Assembly (NCBI GenBank): GCA_963082975.1 | Contig: OY720346.1 | Location: forward strand, 38,219,787 to 38,283,786 | DNA: 64,000 nucleotides | Reading direction: 5' to 3' | Origin: Labia minor | Taxonomy: Eukaryota; Arthropoda; Insecta; Dermaptera; Spongiphoridae | Shown: positions 24,009 through 32,689 of the stretch, piece after piece | Layout of the letters: each line of letters begins with the position of its first letter | Numbering within the stretch: the stretch's first letter is position 1 | Notes under the pieces: generated by a model | What the model saw: only the letters and a program-made list of their open reading frames with translations | Databases searched by the model: none | Told to the model about the DNA's origin: nothing | Position numbers and translations under genes: made by a program

Positions 24009-25754
24009 ATGATGAATTTGGTTTTTTTTCCAAAAATCGCAAAAAACATCAATGAGGCCAAACCATATGAACTGAAAGGATTAAAAACGATAATAACGGG
24101 TGACGCAACATGCCGCCTCAGTAGAAAAACCCTACTCAACTTTGAAGGGTTCAACTTTGTTGAAGGTTCTGAGGAATACGAAAAGAAAAATGAAGAATTA
24201 AAGGAAAAACTTACCAGTAAGCAACTACGTCGAACATCTAATATACTCAATCTTCCTGAGCAAGACAGCGACGAACTAATCAGAGGTAACATTCTATCTT
24301 GGTTATGTACACTGGACGAAGATGATGAAGAAGAAGAAAAAGAAGAGACTGATAAGAAAGAATCTAATAAAAAAGAAGAGACTGAAAAGAAAGAATCTAA
24401 TAAAAAAGAAGAGACTGATAAGAAAGAATCTGATAAAAAAGAAGATACTGAAAAGAAAGAATCTGATAAAAAAGAAGATACTGAAAAGAAAGAATCTGAT
24501 AAAAAAGAAGATACTGAAAAGAAAGAATCTGATAAAAAAGAAGATACTGAAAAGAAAGAATCTAATAAAAAAGAAAAAACTCAAAAGAAAGAATCGGAGA
24601 AAATAGAAGAGACTGAAAAGAAAGAATCTATTAAAAAAGAAAAAACTGAAAAGAAAGAATCGGAGAAAATAGAAGAGACTGAGAAGAAAGAATCTAATAA
24701 AAAAGAAAAAACTCAAAAGAAAGAATCGGAGAAAATAGAAGAGACTGATAAGAAAGAATCTGATAAAAAAGAAGAGACTGAAAAGAAAGAATCTAATAAA
24801 AAAGGAGAGATTGAAAAAGAGGAAGTCAAAGAAGAAAAGAATGAAGTTAAAGAATCTCTAACGACTGATAATGAAAAAAAGACCGAAAGTGAAGTTAATG
24901 AAGAGGATAAAGTAAATGACGATGAATCAATGGAAGTTGATAAGGATGAAAGCACTTCAGAAGATCGAAATAAAACAATTCGTGAAGAAGAGATTGATCC
25001 CAATGATAAAATTTTTTATCTTGATGAAACAATGCCTGAAAGTGAAGATGGTGAGAAAGACAGTGAAGAAGATGACGTTACTAATTTAAAATTCGCCTGG
25101 AAAGTTTTAAAATTGGCAAAAGTGATTTATGAAAAACAAGCAAATGAAGGAAATAAAGAAGCAAAATTAAATTTAGCAAATGTCCTTTTAAAATTAGACG
25201 AAATTAAAGAAGAAAGTTTTAAAGATAATGATAAAACACAAACTGCAAGTAAAGTTGAAACTGAAGATAGTGTTTTAAATAAAGAAAATGAAGATTTTAA
25301 TGTGGATTTAAATTTAGAAACAGGCATAAATGATTTATCCAAATCACAAGATATACTATTTTACGTGAAGAAAAAAATCGATAAATATCGAAAAACGAAG
25401 GCGAAGTGGAGAGATAAGGAAAAGAAGATTAACGTATTCGAGGCCGAATACATCGCAGGACGGCCGAATGTGGGAATGGAGCCTTTTGGCTCATCACCGT
25501 CCGAATCATCAAAAGCCTGGCACATCTTACTGCCTCAGGGTCGGCCATTCTCAACCACAATATCGTCGGAGTTGGTGCTTCCTCTCAACGCCGCTCCAAG
25601 CAGCGAGCGCCCCAGACGCCGTCGCCGCCCCCCCACCATGCGCTACCATCACCGTCGCCGCCATTCTCCCACTCCACGCCACCGACCAATAGAAACCGAG
25701 TTCCAGCTGTTTGGACTTCCTTTTAAAAGGGACACCGGCACGATTCGAGTTTAG
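24009..25754 (+). CDS. DEK-like / NASP-like chimeric protein encoded in the LTR element
   Basis: A 581-codon frame that is fully open. Residues about 15-100 resemble the SAP-type region of DEK. The key stretch is FEGFNFVEGSEEYEKKNEEL, against FSGFPFEKGSVQYKKKEEML in human DEK. It is followed by an ILNL...DELIRGNILSWL helix, like DEK's VLDL...SELVKRILNFL. Residues about 108-280 are a K/E-rich tract of 11-residue repeats. Residues about 290-350 are acidic. Residues about 350-400 (DDVTNLKFAWKVLKLAKVIY, then a second helix) resemble the NASP SHNi-TPR start EIGNLELAWDMLDLAKIIF. DEK and NASP are both nuclear chromatin proteins with histone-chaperone activity. Residues 401-486 are unrecognised. The last 95 residues come from the 3' LTR and include an Arg-rich RPRRRRRPP stretch. 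Whether it is made or functional is unknown. The similarities are from memory. Confidence 0.7.
   Translation: MMNLVFFPKIAKNINEAKPYELKGLKTIITGDATCRLSRKTLLNFEGFNFVEGSEEYEKKNEELKEKLTSKQLRRTSNILNLPEQDSDELIRGNILSWLCTLDEDDEEEEKEETDKKESNKKEETEKKESNKKEETDKKESDKKEDTEKKESDKKEDTEKKESDKKEDTEKKESDKKEDTEKKESNKKEKTQKKESEKIEETEKKESIKKEKTEKKESEKIEETEKKESNKKEKTQKKESEKIEETDKKESDKKEETEKKESNKKGEIEKEEVKEEKNEVKESLTTDNEKKTESEVNEEDKVNDDESMEVDKDESTSEDRNKTIREEEIDPNDKIFYLDETMPESEDGEKDSEEDDVTNLKFAWKVLKLAKVIYEKQANEGNKEAKLNLANVLLKLDEIKEESFKDNDKTQTASKVETEDSVLNKENEDFNVDLNLETGINDLSKSQDILFYVKKKIDKYRKTKAKWRDKEKKINVFEAEYIAGRPNVGMEPFGSSPSESSKAWHILLPQGRPFSTTISSELVLPLNAAPSSERPRRRRRPPTMRYHHRRRHSPTPRHRPIETEFQLFGLPFKRDTGTIRV
24337..24810 (+). 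repeat. In-frame 33-bp minisatellite
   Basis: Tandem units encoding an 11-residue EKKESDKKEDT-type repeat, some nearly identical (24424-24556) and others diverged. Because 33 is divisible by three, copy-number change keeps the frame. The opposite strand is also open here, but only as a low-complexity shadow. Confidence 0.9.
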
Positions 25755-25984
25755 TTGTACAGTTTCAGTTTAAGTTTTAGTTTTATAGTTTTTACAGTCG
25801 ACACTTTACAGTCCTTTGTACATCGCCAGAAGTATTCAAGAAACGAAGAAGTTACATTTTCATTTATTTTTACACTGTATTTTTATCTTGTTCATCTTTA
25901 TTCAATAAAACGATATTTTTGCAACCATTTAAACAAAACAGATATTTTTTGCTAAACAACCCCTAGACAACGAAATTCCCTACA
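25469..25984 (+). repeat. 3' LTR
   Basis: Direct repeat of 23132-23647 at an offset of 2337 bp. Its polyadenylation signal AATAAA is at 25904-25909. The internal frame runs into it and stops at 25754, just after the TATA-like sequence. A purine-rich stretch lies at about 25407-25430, but no polypurine tract directly abuts the LTR. Confidence 0.92.
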
Positions 25985-26216
25985 TTATTTAAAATATTTT
26001 TTATTTATATATAATAAAATAAATTAATAAAAAAACTTTTTAATATATACGCTTTTTAATAAAAAATGCCCTAAAAACAGAAAATAAAATATTAATTAAA
26101 CCTTGAATATTATCCTTTACATATGCCCAACAAAAAAGCGTGGACGCATATAAACATAAGTAAAAGGTAAAGAATGAAATATTATTATATGCGCTGATAA
26201 GTGTATATATATATAT

Positions 26217-26275
26217 ACTTGGAGGGGTGTGGTTGCTGCGGCCAAGAACTTTCGAGTTCTGTAGAGCCAAAAAGT
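26217..26275 (+). repeat. LINE-tail fragment
   Basis: Encodes GGVWLLRPRTFEFCRAKK, closely matching GEIWLLQRSTFEFRRVTE from the minus strand of the relic at 18600-19300. It is only about 60 bp long. Confidence 0.5.
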
Positions 26276-26477
26276 TGATATATTTTTTTTATTATTATAA
26301 ATTGACAAGTTATCAGTTATATAAAAATATTTAACATTATGAAAAATTAATTATTTATATAATATTATTCATTATTAATTCTTTCAAATATTTTAATAGT
26401 TTTAATTTTATTAAAATGAATTTATAATTGGAATTTAATTAAATTTTCTTTAATAAAAATTTTTTATTTTTATTATT

Positions 26478-26640
26478 TTTTTATTTTAATTCACAAATTT
26501 TAAAATTCCGTATTTTTGATAAATTTTAAATATTTCTTTTTGGTTATTGCAGTGTCATCGATTTTCAATATACTTTTCAAATTTGAGTGAAATCGCTCAA
26601 TTAGAAGTGGGTTAAAATCCAATTACAAATTTGAACATTA
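26478..26640 (-). repeat. Repeat family H, copy 2
   Basis: Inverted copy of 12810-12962, including TTATTGCAGTGTCA and AAATCGCTCAATTAG. Non-coding. Confidence 0.6.
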
Positions 26641-27180
26641 CAGTCAGGCAAAAAAGTGAATTTGATAAAAAGCATATAATTATTTTAAATTAGTTGTATT
26701 TTATATTTTTTTGTTTTAAAAAGTAAATATAATGTTAGATTAATATAACGTTAGATTCTAAATAACCGTGATTATTAGGATCTATGCAGTATATATTCAG
26801 TCATGTGCTTTTATTTATTTATTTGCATATCACCTATTATTGTTATTTGTTTGTTTGCAATGCTATATTCAAGCTGATATGTTTGTTTATTAATTCAACC
26901 AAATTAATTAATATTTATATTTGTGTTCTAGATTTTATTATTTCAAATCCATACTTTATTAGTTCAACCTAATCAGTAGAGATTGATATATGTATACGTA
27001 TATTGTAATCAGCATATATTACATAAATTTTATTAATTTATTATGATTTTAATAATTTGTTTCAAAATTATTTTTTCGTAATTATAAATATGTAATAAAT
27101 AAAATAAAAAAATATATTTTACATATTCTAAATTTATTTTAAAATTAAATGTAAATATATAAATATAATTAATAAATTCA

Positions 27181-27918
27181 TTTTGAAGTGAAACTTCTTT
27201 AGCGGCGTCCTGACATTTGGTTGAGAATGGAGAGTGAATTGAAAAATTGAAATTTCGTAACGCGTTACGAAACGCAAGAGAGAAAAAAGATATAGATATA
27301 ACGAGTGAGAATGAGATAGCCTCTATCTCTGTCTCTCTTTTGTGCGGTGTTTCGTTTTTGAGAGAGAGGCTATCTGGGTCTTTCTTTTGTCCGGTCTTTC
27401 GTCTTTGAGAAAGAGGCTATCTGCGTCTTCGTTTTATGCTGTCTTTCGTTCTAATACCCTGTCGCTAGGTTGAAAGTCCACGGCGCGCATGCGCACTAGT
27501 ACGTTGACGCGGAATAATATTTCTTAGCCTCTGCTGGGTGAAAGAATAAAAATTAGTATGTGACCTCACAGTTACCGCCTTTTAGATATATATCTATTCT
27601 TAAAATAAAATTAAAAATATTTATATTATATTCATATATATGTAAAATAATAATTATATTATTTTTTAATATTAAAAAATATTTAATTTGAGATTAATTA
27701 TATGTAAAAAGATCAACTATCAAATAGATTCAAACTTTTATATTCTTTGATTAGATTATAATTAAATATTATTTATATTATTTAAAAATTATTATTTTTC
27801 TATTTATTAAGGATGTCTATTAAAAAATTGTAATTAACCTTATCATATGTCAAATATTATAGCTAAGTTTTTTTGAATTTTTTAAAATTTTTTATATAAT
27901 TAATCTCAAATTAAATAT
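27181..27918 (+). repeat. Repeat family E, copy 1 (palindrome-bearing)
   Basis: First of two tandem copies. It starts TTTTGAAGTGAAACTTC, whose GAAGT-GAA-ACTTC is a small hairpin. It has a perfect 20-bp palindrome TTTCGTAACGCGTTACGAAA (27253-27272) and a hairpin GAGATAG-CCT-CTATCTC. Two to three degenerate units of about 50 bp contain GAGGCTATCTG. GCGCATGCGC (27485-27494) is the core of an NRF1-type site. The right half is AT-rich. The GAAGTGAAACTTC end matches GGAAGTGAAACTTCTTA beside the endonuclease fragment at 30940-30957, which hints at a Helentron-related element. No coding frame is recognised. Confidence 0.65.
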
Positions 27919-28574
27919 TTTTGAAGTGAAACTTCTTTAGCGGCGTCCTGACATTTGGTTGAGAATGGAGAGTGAATTGAAAAATTGAAATTTCGTAACG
28001 CGTTACGAAACGCAAGAGAGAAAAAAGATATAGATATAACGAGTGAGAATGAGATAGCCTCTATCTCCGACTCTCTTTTGTGCGGTGTTTCGTTTTTGAG
28101 AGAGAGGCTATCTGGGTCTTTCTTTTGTCCGGTCTTTCGTCTTTGAGAAAGAGGCTATCTGCCTCTTCGTTTTGTGCTGTCTTTCGTTCTACTACGCTCT
28201 CGCTAGGTCTAAAGTCCACGGCGCGCATGCGCGGTAGTACGTTGACGCGGAATAATATTTCTCAGCTTCTACTGGGTCAAAGAATAAAAATTAGTATGAC
28301 TTATGATCAAAAGAGGGCGAGATCTCCACCTTGTCCAGTAGATATCGCAATTAAATACAATTTGAATTTAAATATATATTAATTTCAAAATTTGCCTAAA
28401 CATTTATAAAAATAAATATACATATGAAATTTGTTATTTTTTTTTAATATTAAAAAATATTTAATTTGAGATTAATTATATGTAAAAAGATCAACTATCA
28501 AATAGATTCAAACTTTTATTTTCTTTGATTAGATTATAATTAAATATTATTTATATTATTTAAAAATTATTATT
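27919..28574 (+). repeat. Repeat family E, copy 2
   Basis: Tandem copy offset by 738 bp, with the palindrome at 27991-28010 and the NRF1-like core at 28223-28232. It diverges from copy 1 for about 150 bp after 28298 (GACTTATGATCAAAAGAGGG) and then rejoins it at TTTAATTTGAGATTAATT. A 100-codon frame crosses it but shows no similarity I know. Confidence 0.65.
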
Positions 28575-29125
28575 GAATTTAATTAATTATAAATTATAAA
28601 TAATAAATAATAAATATTAAACCAGCGCATGTTTGGCTTTTTGTTGATGGCACCACGTCACGTGTTGGCGCGTGAGATTTGCAGTGTTAAAAAATTAATT
28701 CTGGTAATTTCAGCTAATCAATCAAGCTGAAATTCTATATATAGCAGTTTTATACAATTATTAATCATGTGAAAAATTATCAAACATATATCTTTATTTT
28801 TACGGTCACTTTAGAGGAAAAAAAATCAAAACGTTGTAGGTAATGACCCTCTTCCGGTTGAGCTACATTTCTCAAAAGTTGATAGAAAACTATGAATTTT
28901 GAATAATGTCCATGTACCAAATTTCATCATTCTAGCTCAAACCGTTTTTGCGTAATCTTGCCTACATACACACACACACACACACACACACAGACACACA
29001 CACACAGACATTTTTCTCAACCTTAGTGAAAATGATTCAGGAACCTTCAAAAAGTATAAAAACATCAAAATCTCAACATCGAAAATTTTCGTGATCGCAA
29101 TACTATCTCTGGCGAGATAGTAAAA
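28575..29125 (+). repeat. Family B, copy 5
   Basis: Runs from AATATTAAACCAGCGCATG to the full TACTATCTC-TGGC-GAGATAGTA hairpin at its right end. It contains a (CA)n tract at about 28966-29008. A family A copy abuts its right edge. Confidence 0.7.
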
Positions 29126-30160
29126 AATGATTCATTATTATTGGATTTGGCTGGTAATATTAATACCTGAGACACCGAGCTCGCTCTACCCTTTAAAAAA
29201 TATTGATATACAATTCTTTAATTATTTATTACAATTATTAAATGTATTAAATAATATTTTATTGAAAAAATATTAAAAATTATAAAACTATCTAAAACTT
29301 AATTAATAAAAGAACAATGAATAAATAAATCACGAAAATAGATAAAAAAAAAATGCACGCGGCGAGTTTCGATCCTTCGAACTCGGGGAGTAAAAACAAT
29401 TGTTCTTACTGCTGGTCTATGATATTTTGATAATTACAAAGATATTTTTACCATCTTTCAAAGACATTTATTTGTTTTGTTGTTTTTTTTTGAGAGAGAT
29501 TAATAAATATATATATATTTTATTAAAAATAAATATTTTTAATTTTATTTCGAAATTAAATAATGAATTTTAAAATATTTTAAATATAAAAAAATGTTAA
29601 TACAATATCATTTAAAAAAAAGCGGGATTAATAAATATATATATATATTTTATTAAAAATAAATATTTTTAATTTTATTTCGAAATTAAATAATAAATTT
29701 TAAAATATTTTAAATATAAAATTTCGAAATTAAATAATGAATTTTAAAATATTTTAAATATAAAAAAATGTTAATACAATATCATTTAAAAAAAAAGCGG
29801 GATTAATAAATATATATATATATTTTATTAAAAATAAATATTTTTAATTTTATTTCGAAATTAAATTATAAATTTTAAAATATTTTAAATATAAAAAAAA
29901 TATTAATACAAAATTAAAAAAAGGCGGGAGTAAAATTTCAAAATGGATGCCATTTACGTCACCCATATATAATTTTCAATTAAGAAATTAATAATGAAGC
30001 TGTAAGTTTCAAGAGATGTAATCAATAAAACTCAATTTTTCTTTATAAATACTATATCTAGTGTGAATTTGAAAAAAATCGTTAGAGCTGTTTTTGAGAA
30101 CCAATGGTTATAGATAAATAGATAGATATATACAATTTTAGCTAGCATAATAAGATAAGA
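29126..30160 (-). repeat. Family A, copy 3 (inverted, lacking its hairpin end)
   Basis: On the minus strand it starts TCTTATCTTATTATGCTAGC (30141-30160) and runs to the CCAAATCCAATAATAATG region. The terminal hairpin seen in copies 1 and 2 is absent, because family B copy 5 begins there. Within it are a tRNA-like stretch (about 29350-29425) and AT-rich subrepeats of 177 bp period (29490-29930). Confidence 0.65.
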
Positions 30161-30397
30161 TATATATCGTGAAATAATTAAAATTCTCAAGTCAAATATA
30201 CAGCGTGCACGCATACCGACGCATGTAATTGTGTGTGTGAACATGGTCGGCGATTCACACGCCAACACATACAGTTATGTGCGTCGATGACCATTCACGT
30301 TATTTATCCGAATCTCAACATTACTTTAACACTACTAAATCAATTTAAAATTATTATTGCATTTAAAACTGCTTTTCTCTACTCCACAGATTTCACT

Positions 30398-30802
30398 ATG
30401 CCGAAAAAAAATAACGACCAAAATTTAGACGATATTATTTATTTCATACACCTTTCACTACTGGTTTATAGCCACACAGGTGCTAATGCACTTGAACGAG
30501 GCGAAGATAAAATCCCTCTAATTCTCGGGGGAGATTTTAATGTAAATTTTGGATCTGATGATTCGTTGCCGTTGATCAACTTTCTTCGAGAAACATTTGG
30601 TCTGCTTATAAATAACGATCCCAAGGAATCAACAACAAAATCTGGAACTACAATAGATGCTGTTTTTACACGTTATATAGAAAATATCGAATCACGAACA
30701 TATATATCTTATTTTAGTTATCACAAGCCATTAATATCAGTATTACCAATTGAAGCACCAACCGACAATAGTACAGGCAATGTAGATATGATGATAGAGT
30801 AG
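30398..30802 (+). pseudogene. Helentron-type endonuclease fragment, copy 1
   Basis: The open frame extends upstream to 30233, but coding similarity begins near the ATG at 30398. It has the C-terminal part of an endonuclease/exonuclease/phosphatase domain: LGGDFNVNF (GDFN motif), GTTIDAVFTR (SxID-type motif) and SYFSYHKPL (in place of the family's SDHxP). The N-terminal catalytic QxxE part is missing, so it is truncated. This variant (SYHKP, IDAVFTRY) is what I recall from endonucleases fused to Helentron Rep-helicase proteins. TTTCTCTACTCCACAG just upstream looks like a 3' splice site, so this could be a terminal exon remnant. The frame ends TAG, followed by a (TAA)n run. Confidence 0.6.
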
Positions 30803-31061
30803 ATAATAATAATAATAAAGCGAATATTTGTTACGAAAATTTTATACTGTTATATGTCTTTCGAAATGATCCCTTTATTTTTCTCTATTTCTCTCTCACT
30901 CACACTCTCAACTAAAATTTATCTTATTCTCTAGATTGTAAGAAGTTTCACTTCCGCCACGTGTACGATGCTGCACATTTTGCTTTTTTTTAATATTAAA
31001 AAATAACAAATTTCATATGTATATTTATTTATTTTTAATATTAAACGTATTTCATATTTTT

Positions 31062-31908
31062 TGAGAGAGATTAATAAATATATATATATTTTATTAAAAA
31101 TAAATATTTTTAATTTTATTTCGAAATTAAATAATGAATTTTAAAATATTTTAAATATAAAAAAATGTTAATACAATATCATTTAAAAAAAAAGCGGGAT
31201 TAATAAATATATATATATATTTTATTAAAAATAAATATTTTTAATTTTATTTCGAAATTAAATAATAAATTTTAAAATATTTTAAATATAAAATTTCGAA
31301 ATTAAATAATGAATTTTAAAATATTTTAAATATAAAAAAATGTTAATACAATATCATTTAAAAAAAAGCGGGATTAATAAATATATATATATATTTTATT
31401 AAAAATAAATATTTTTAATTTTATTTCGAAATTAAATAATAAATTTTAAAATATTTTAAATATAAAATTTCGAAATTAAATAATGAATTTTAAAATATTT
31501 TAAATATAAAAAAATGTTAATACAATATCATTTAAAAAAAAAGCGGGATTAATAAATATATATATATATATTTTATTAAAAATAAATATTTTTAATTTTA
31601 TTTCGAAATTAAATAATAAATTTTAAAATATTTTAAATATAAAAAAAATATTAATACAAAATTAAAAAAAGGCGGGAGTAAAATTTCAAAATGGATGCCA
31701 TTTACGTCACCCATATATAATTTTCAATTAAGAAATTAATAATGAAGCTGTAAGTTTCAAGAGATGTAATCAATAAAACTCAATTTTTCTTTATAAATAC
31801 TATATCTAGTGTGAATTTGAAAAAAATCGTTAGAGCGGTTTTTGAGAACCAATGGTTATAGATAAATAGATAGATATATACAATTTTAGCTAGCATAATA
31901 AGATAAGA
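31062..31908 (-). repeat. Family A, copy 4 (right copy of the duplication)
   Basis: Same family A part as copy 3, with three GCGGGATTAATAAA subrepeats instead of two. It ends at GCTAGCATAATAAGATAAGA (31889-31908). Confidence 0.65.
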
Positions 31909-32145
31909 TATATATCGTGAAATAATTAAAATTCTCAAGTCAAATATACAGCGTGCACGCATACCGACGCATGTAATTGTGTGTGTGAACATGGTCGGCG
32001 ATTCACACGCCAACACATACAGTTATGTGCGTCGATGACCATTCACGTTATTTATCCGAATCTCAACATTACTTTAACACTACTAAATCAATTTAAAATT
32101 ATTATTGCATTTAAAACTGCTTTTCTCTACTCCACAGATTTCACT

Positions 32146-32550
32146 ATGCCGAAAAAAAATAACGACCAAAATTTAGACGATATTATTTATTTCATACACC
32201 GTTCACTACTGGTTTATAGCCACACAGGTGCTAATGCACTTGAACGAGGCGAAGATAAAATCCCTCTAATTCTCGGGGGAGATTTTAATGTAAATTTTGG
32301 ATCTGATGATTCGTTGCCGTTGATCAACTTTCTTCGAGAAACATTTGGTCTGCTTATAAATAACGATCCCAAGGAATCAACAACAAAATCTGGAACTACA
32401 ATAGATGCTGTTTTTACACGTTATATAGAAAATATCGAATCACGAACATATATATCTTATTTTAGTTATCACAAGCCATTAATATCAGTATTACCAATTG
32501 AAGCACCAACCGACAATAGTACAGGCAATGTAGATATGATGATAGAGTAG
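32146..32550 (+). pseudogene. Helentron-type endonuclease fragment, copy 2
   Basis: Near-identical to 30398-30802, with one amino-acid change (FIHRSLL against FIHLSLL). The GDFN, IDAVFTR and SYHKP motifs and the stop are the same, and it lacks the same N-terminal half. The enclosing open frame begins at 31981. Similarity beyond the duplicated block ends near 32681. Confidence 0.6.
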
Positions 32551-32689
32551 ATAATAATAATAATAAAGCGAATATTTGTTACGAAAATTTTATACTGTTA
32601 TATGTCTTTCGAAATGATCCCTTTATTTTTCTCTATTTCTCTCTCACTCACACTCTCAACTAAAATTTCTCTTATTCTCTATTTTTTAA

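Larger units (their letters stand above)
23132..25984 (+). mobile_element. Non-autonomous LTR retrotransposon carrying host-like chromatin gene sequence
   Basis: A 2853-bp element bounded by 516-bp direct repeats starting TGTGGG and ending CTACA, with a 4-bp target duplication TTAT (23128-23131 and 25985-25988). Between the LTRs are a candidate primer-binding site, a leader with tandem repeats and one long open frame. No gag, protease, reverse transcriptase or integrase sequence is visible, so movement would need another element's proteins. I see no difference between the LTRs by eye, so the insertion looks recent and the element looks whole for its class. The superfamily cannot be set without a polymerase gene. 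The 4-bp duplication and the primer site allow a Ty3/gypsy-like parent. The interior resembles captured DEK and NASP sequence. Confidence 0.88.
25985..27180. other. AT-rich spacer with two short repeat fragments
   Basis: Holds a LINE-tail fragment (26217-26275) and a family H copy (26478-26640), listed separately. Otherwise A/T-rich with no gene. Confidence 0.5.
29491..32681 (+). repeat. Tandem duplication of a family A plus endonuclease block
   Basis: 29491-30934 and 31062-32681 are near-identical over family A sequence, the junction with the endonuclease fragment, and the fragment itself. Because both copies share that junction, the block was duplicated as a unit. The right copy has one extra 177-bp AT-rich subrepeat. 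This explains the change in offset from 1571 bp (left edge) to 1748 bp (coding part). The 30935-31061 spacer contains GTAAGAAGTTTCACTTCCGCC. Confidence 0.85.

Noticed and set aside
24322-24606. 94-codon plus-strand frame of K, L and R repeats
   Set aside because: An alternative frame of the same 33-bp minisatellite.
24303-24716. 137-codon minus-strand frame over the K/E minisatellite
   Set aside because: It is the low-complexity antisense shadow of the plus-strand repeats, almost all F, L, I, S and R, with no independent support.
30233-30397. N-terminal 55 codons of the endonuclease frame as real protein
   Set aside because: No family similarity begins before the ATG at 30398, and a 3' splice-site-like sequence lies just upstream of it.
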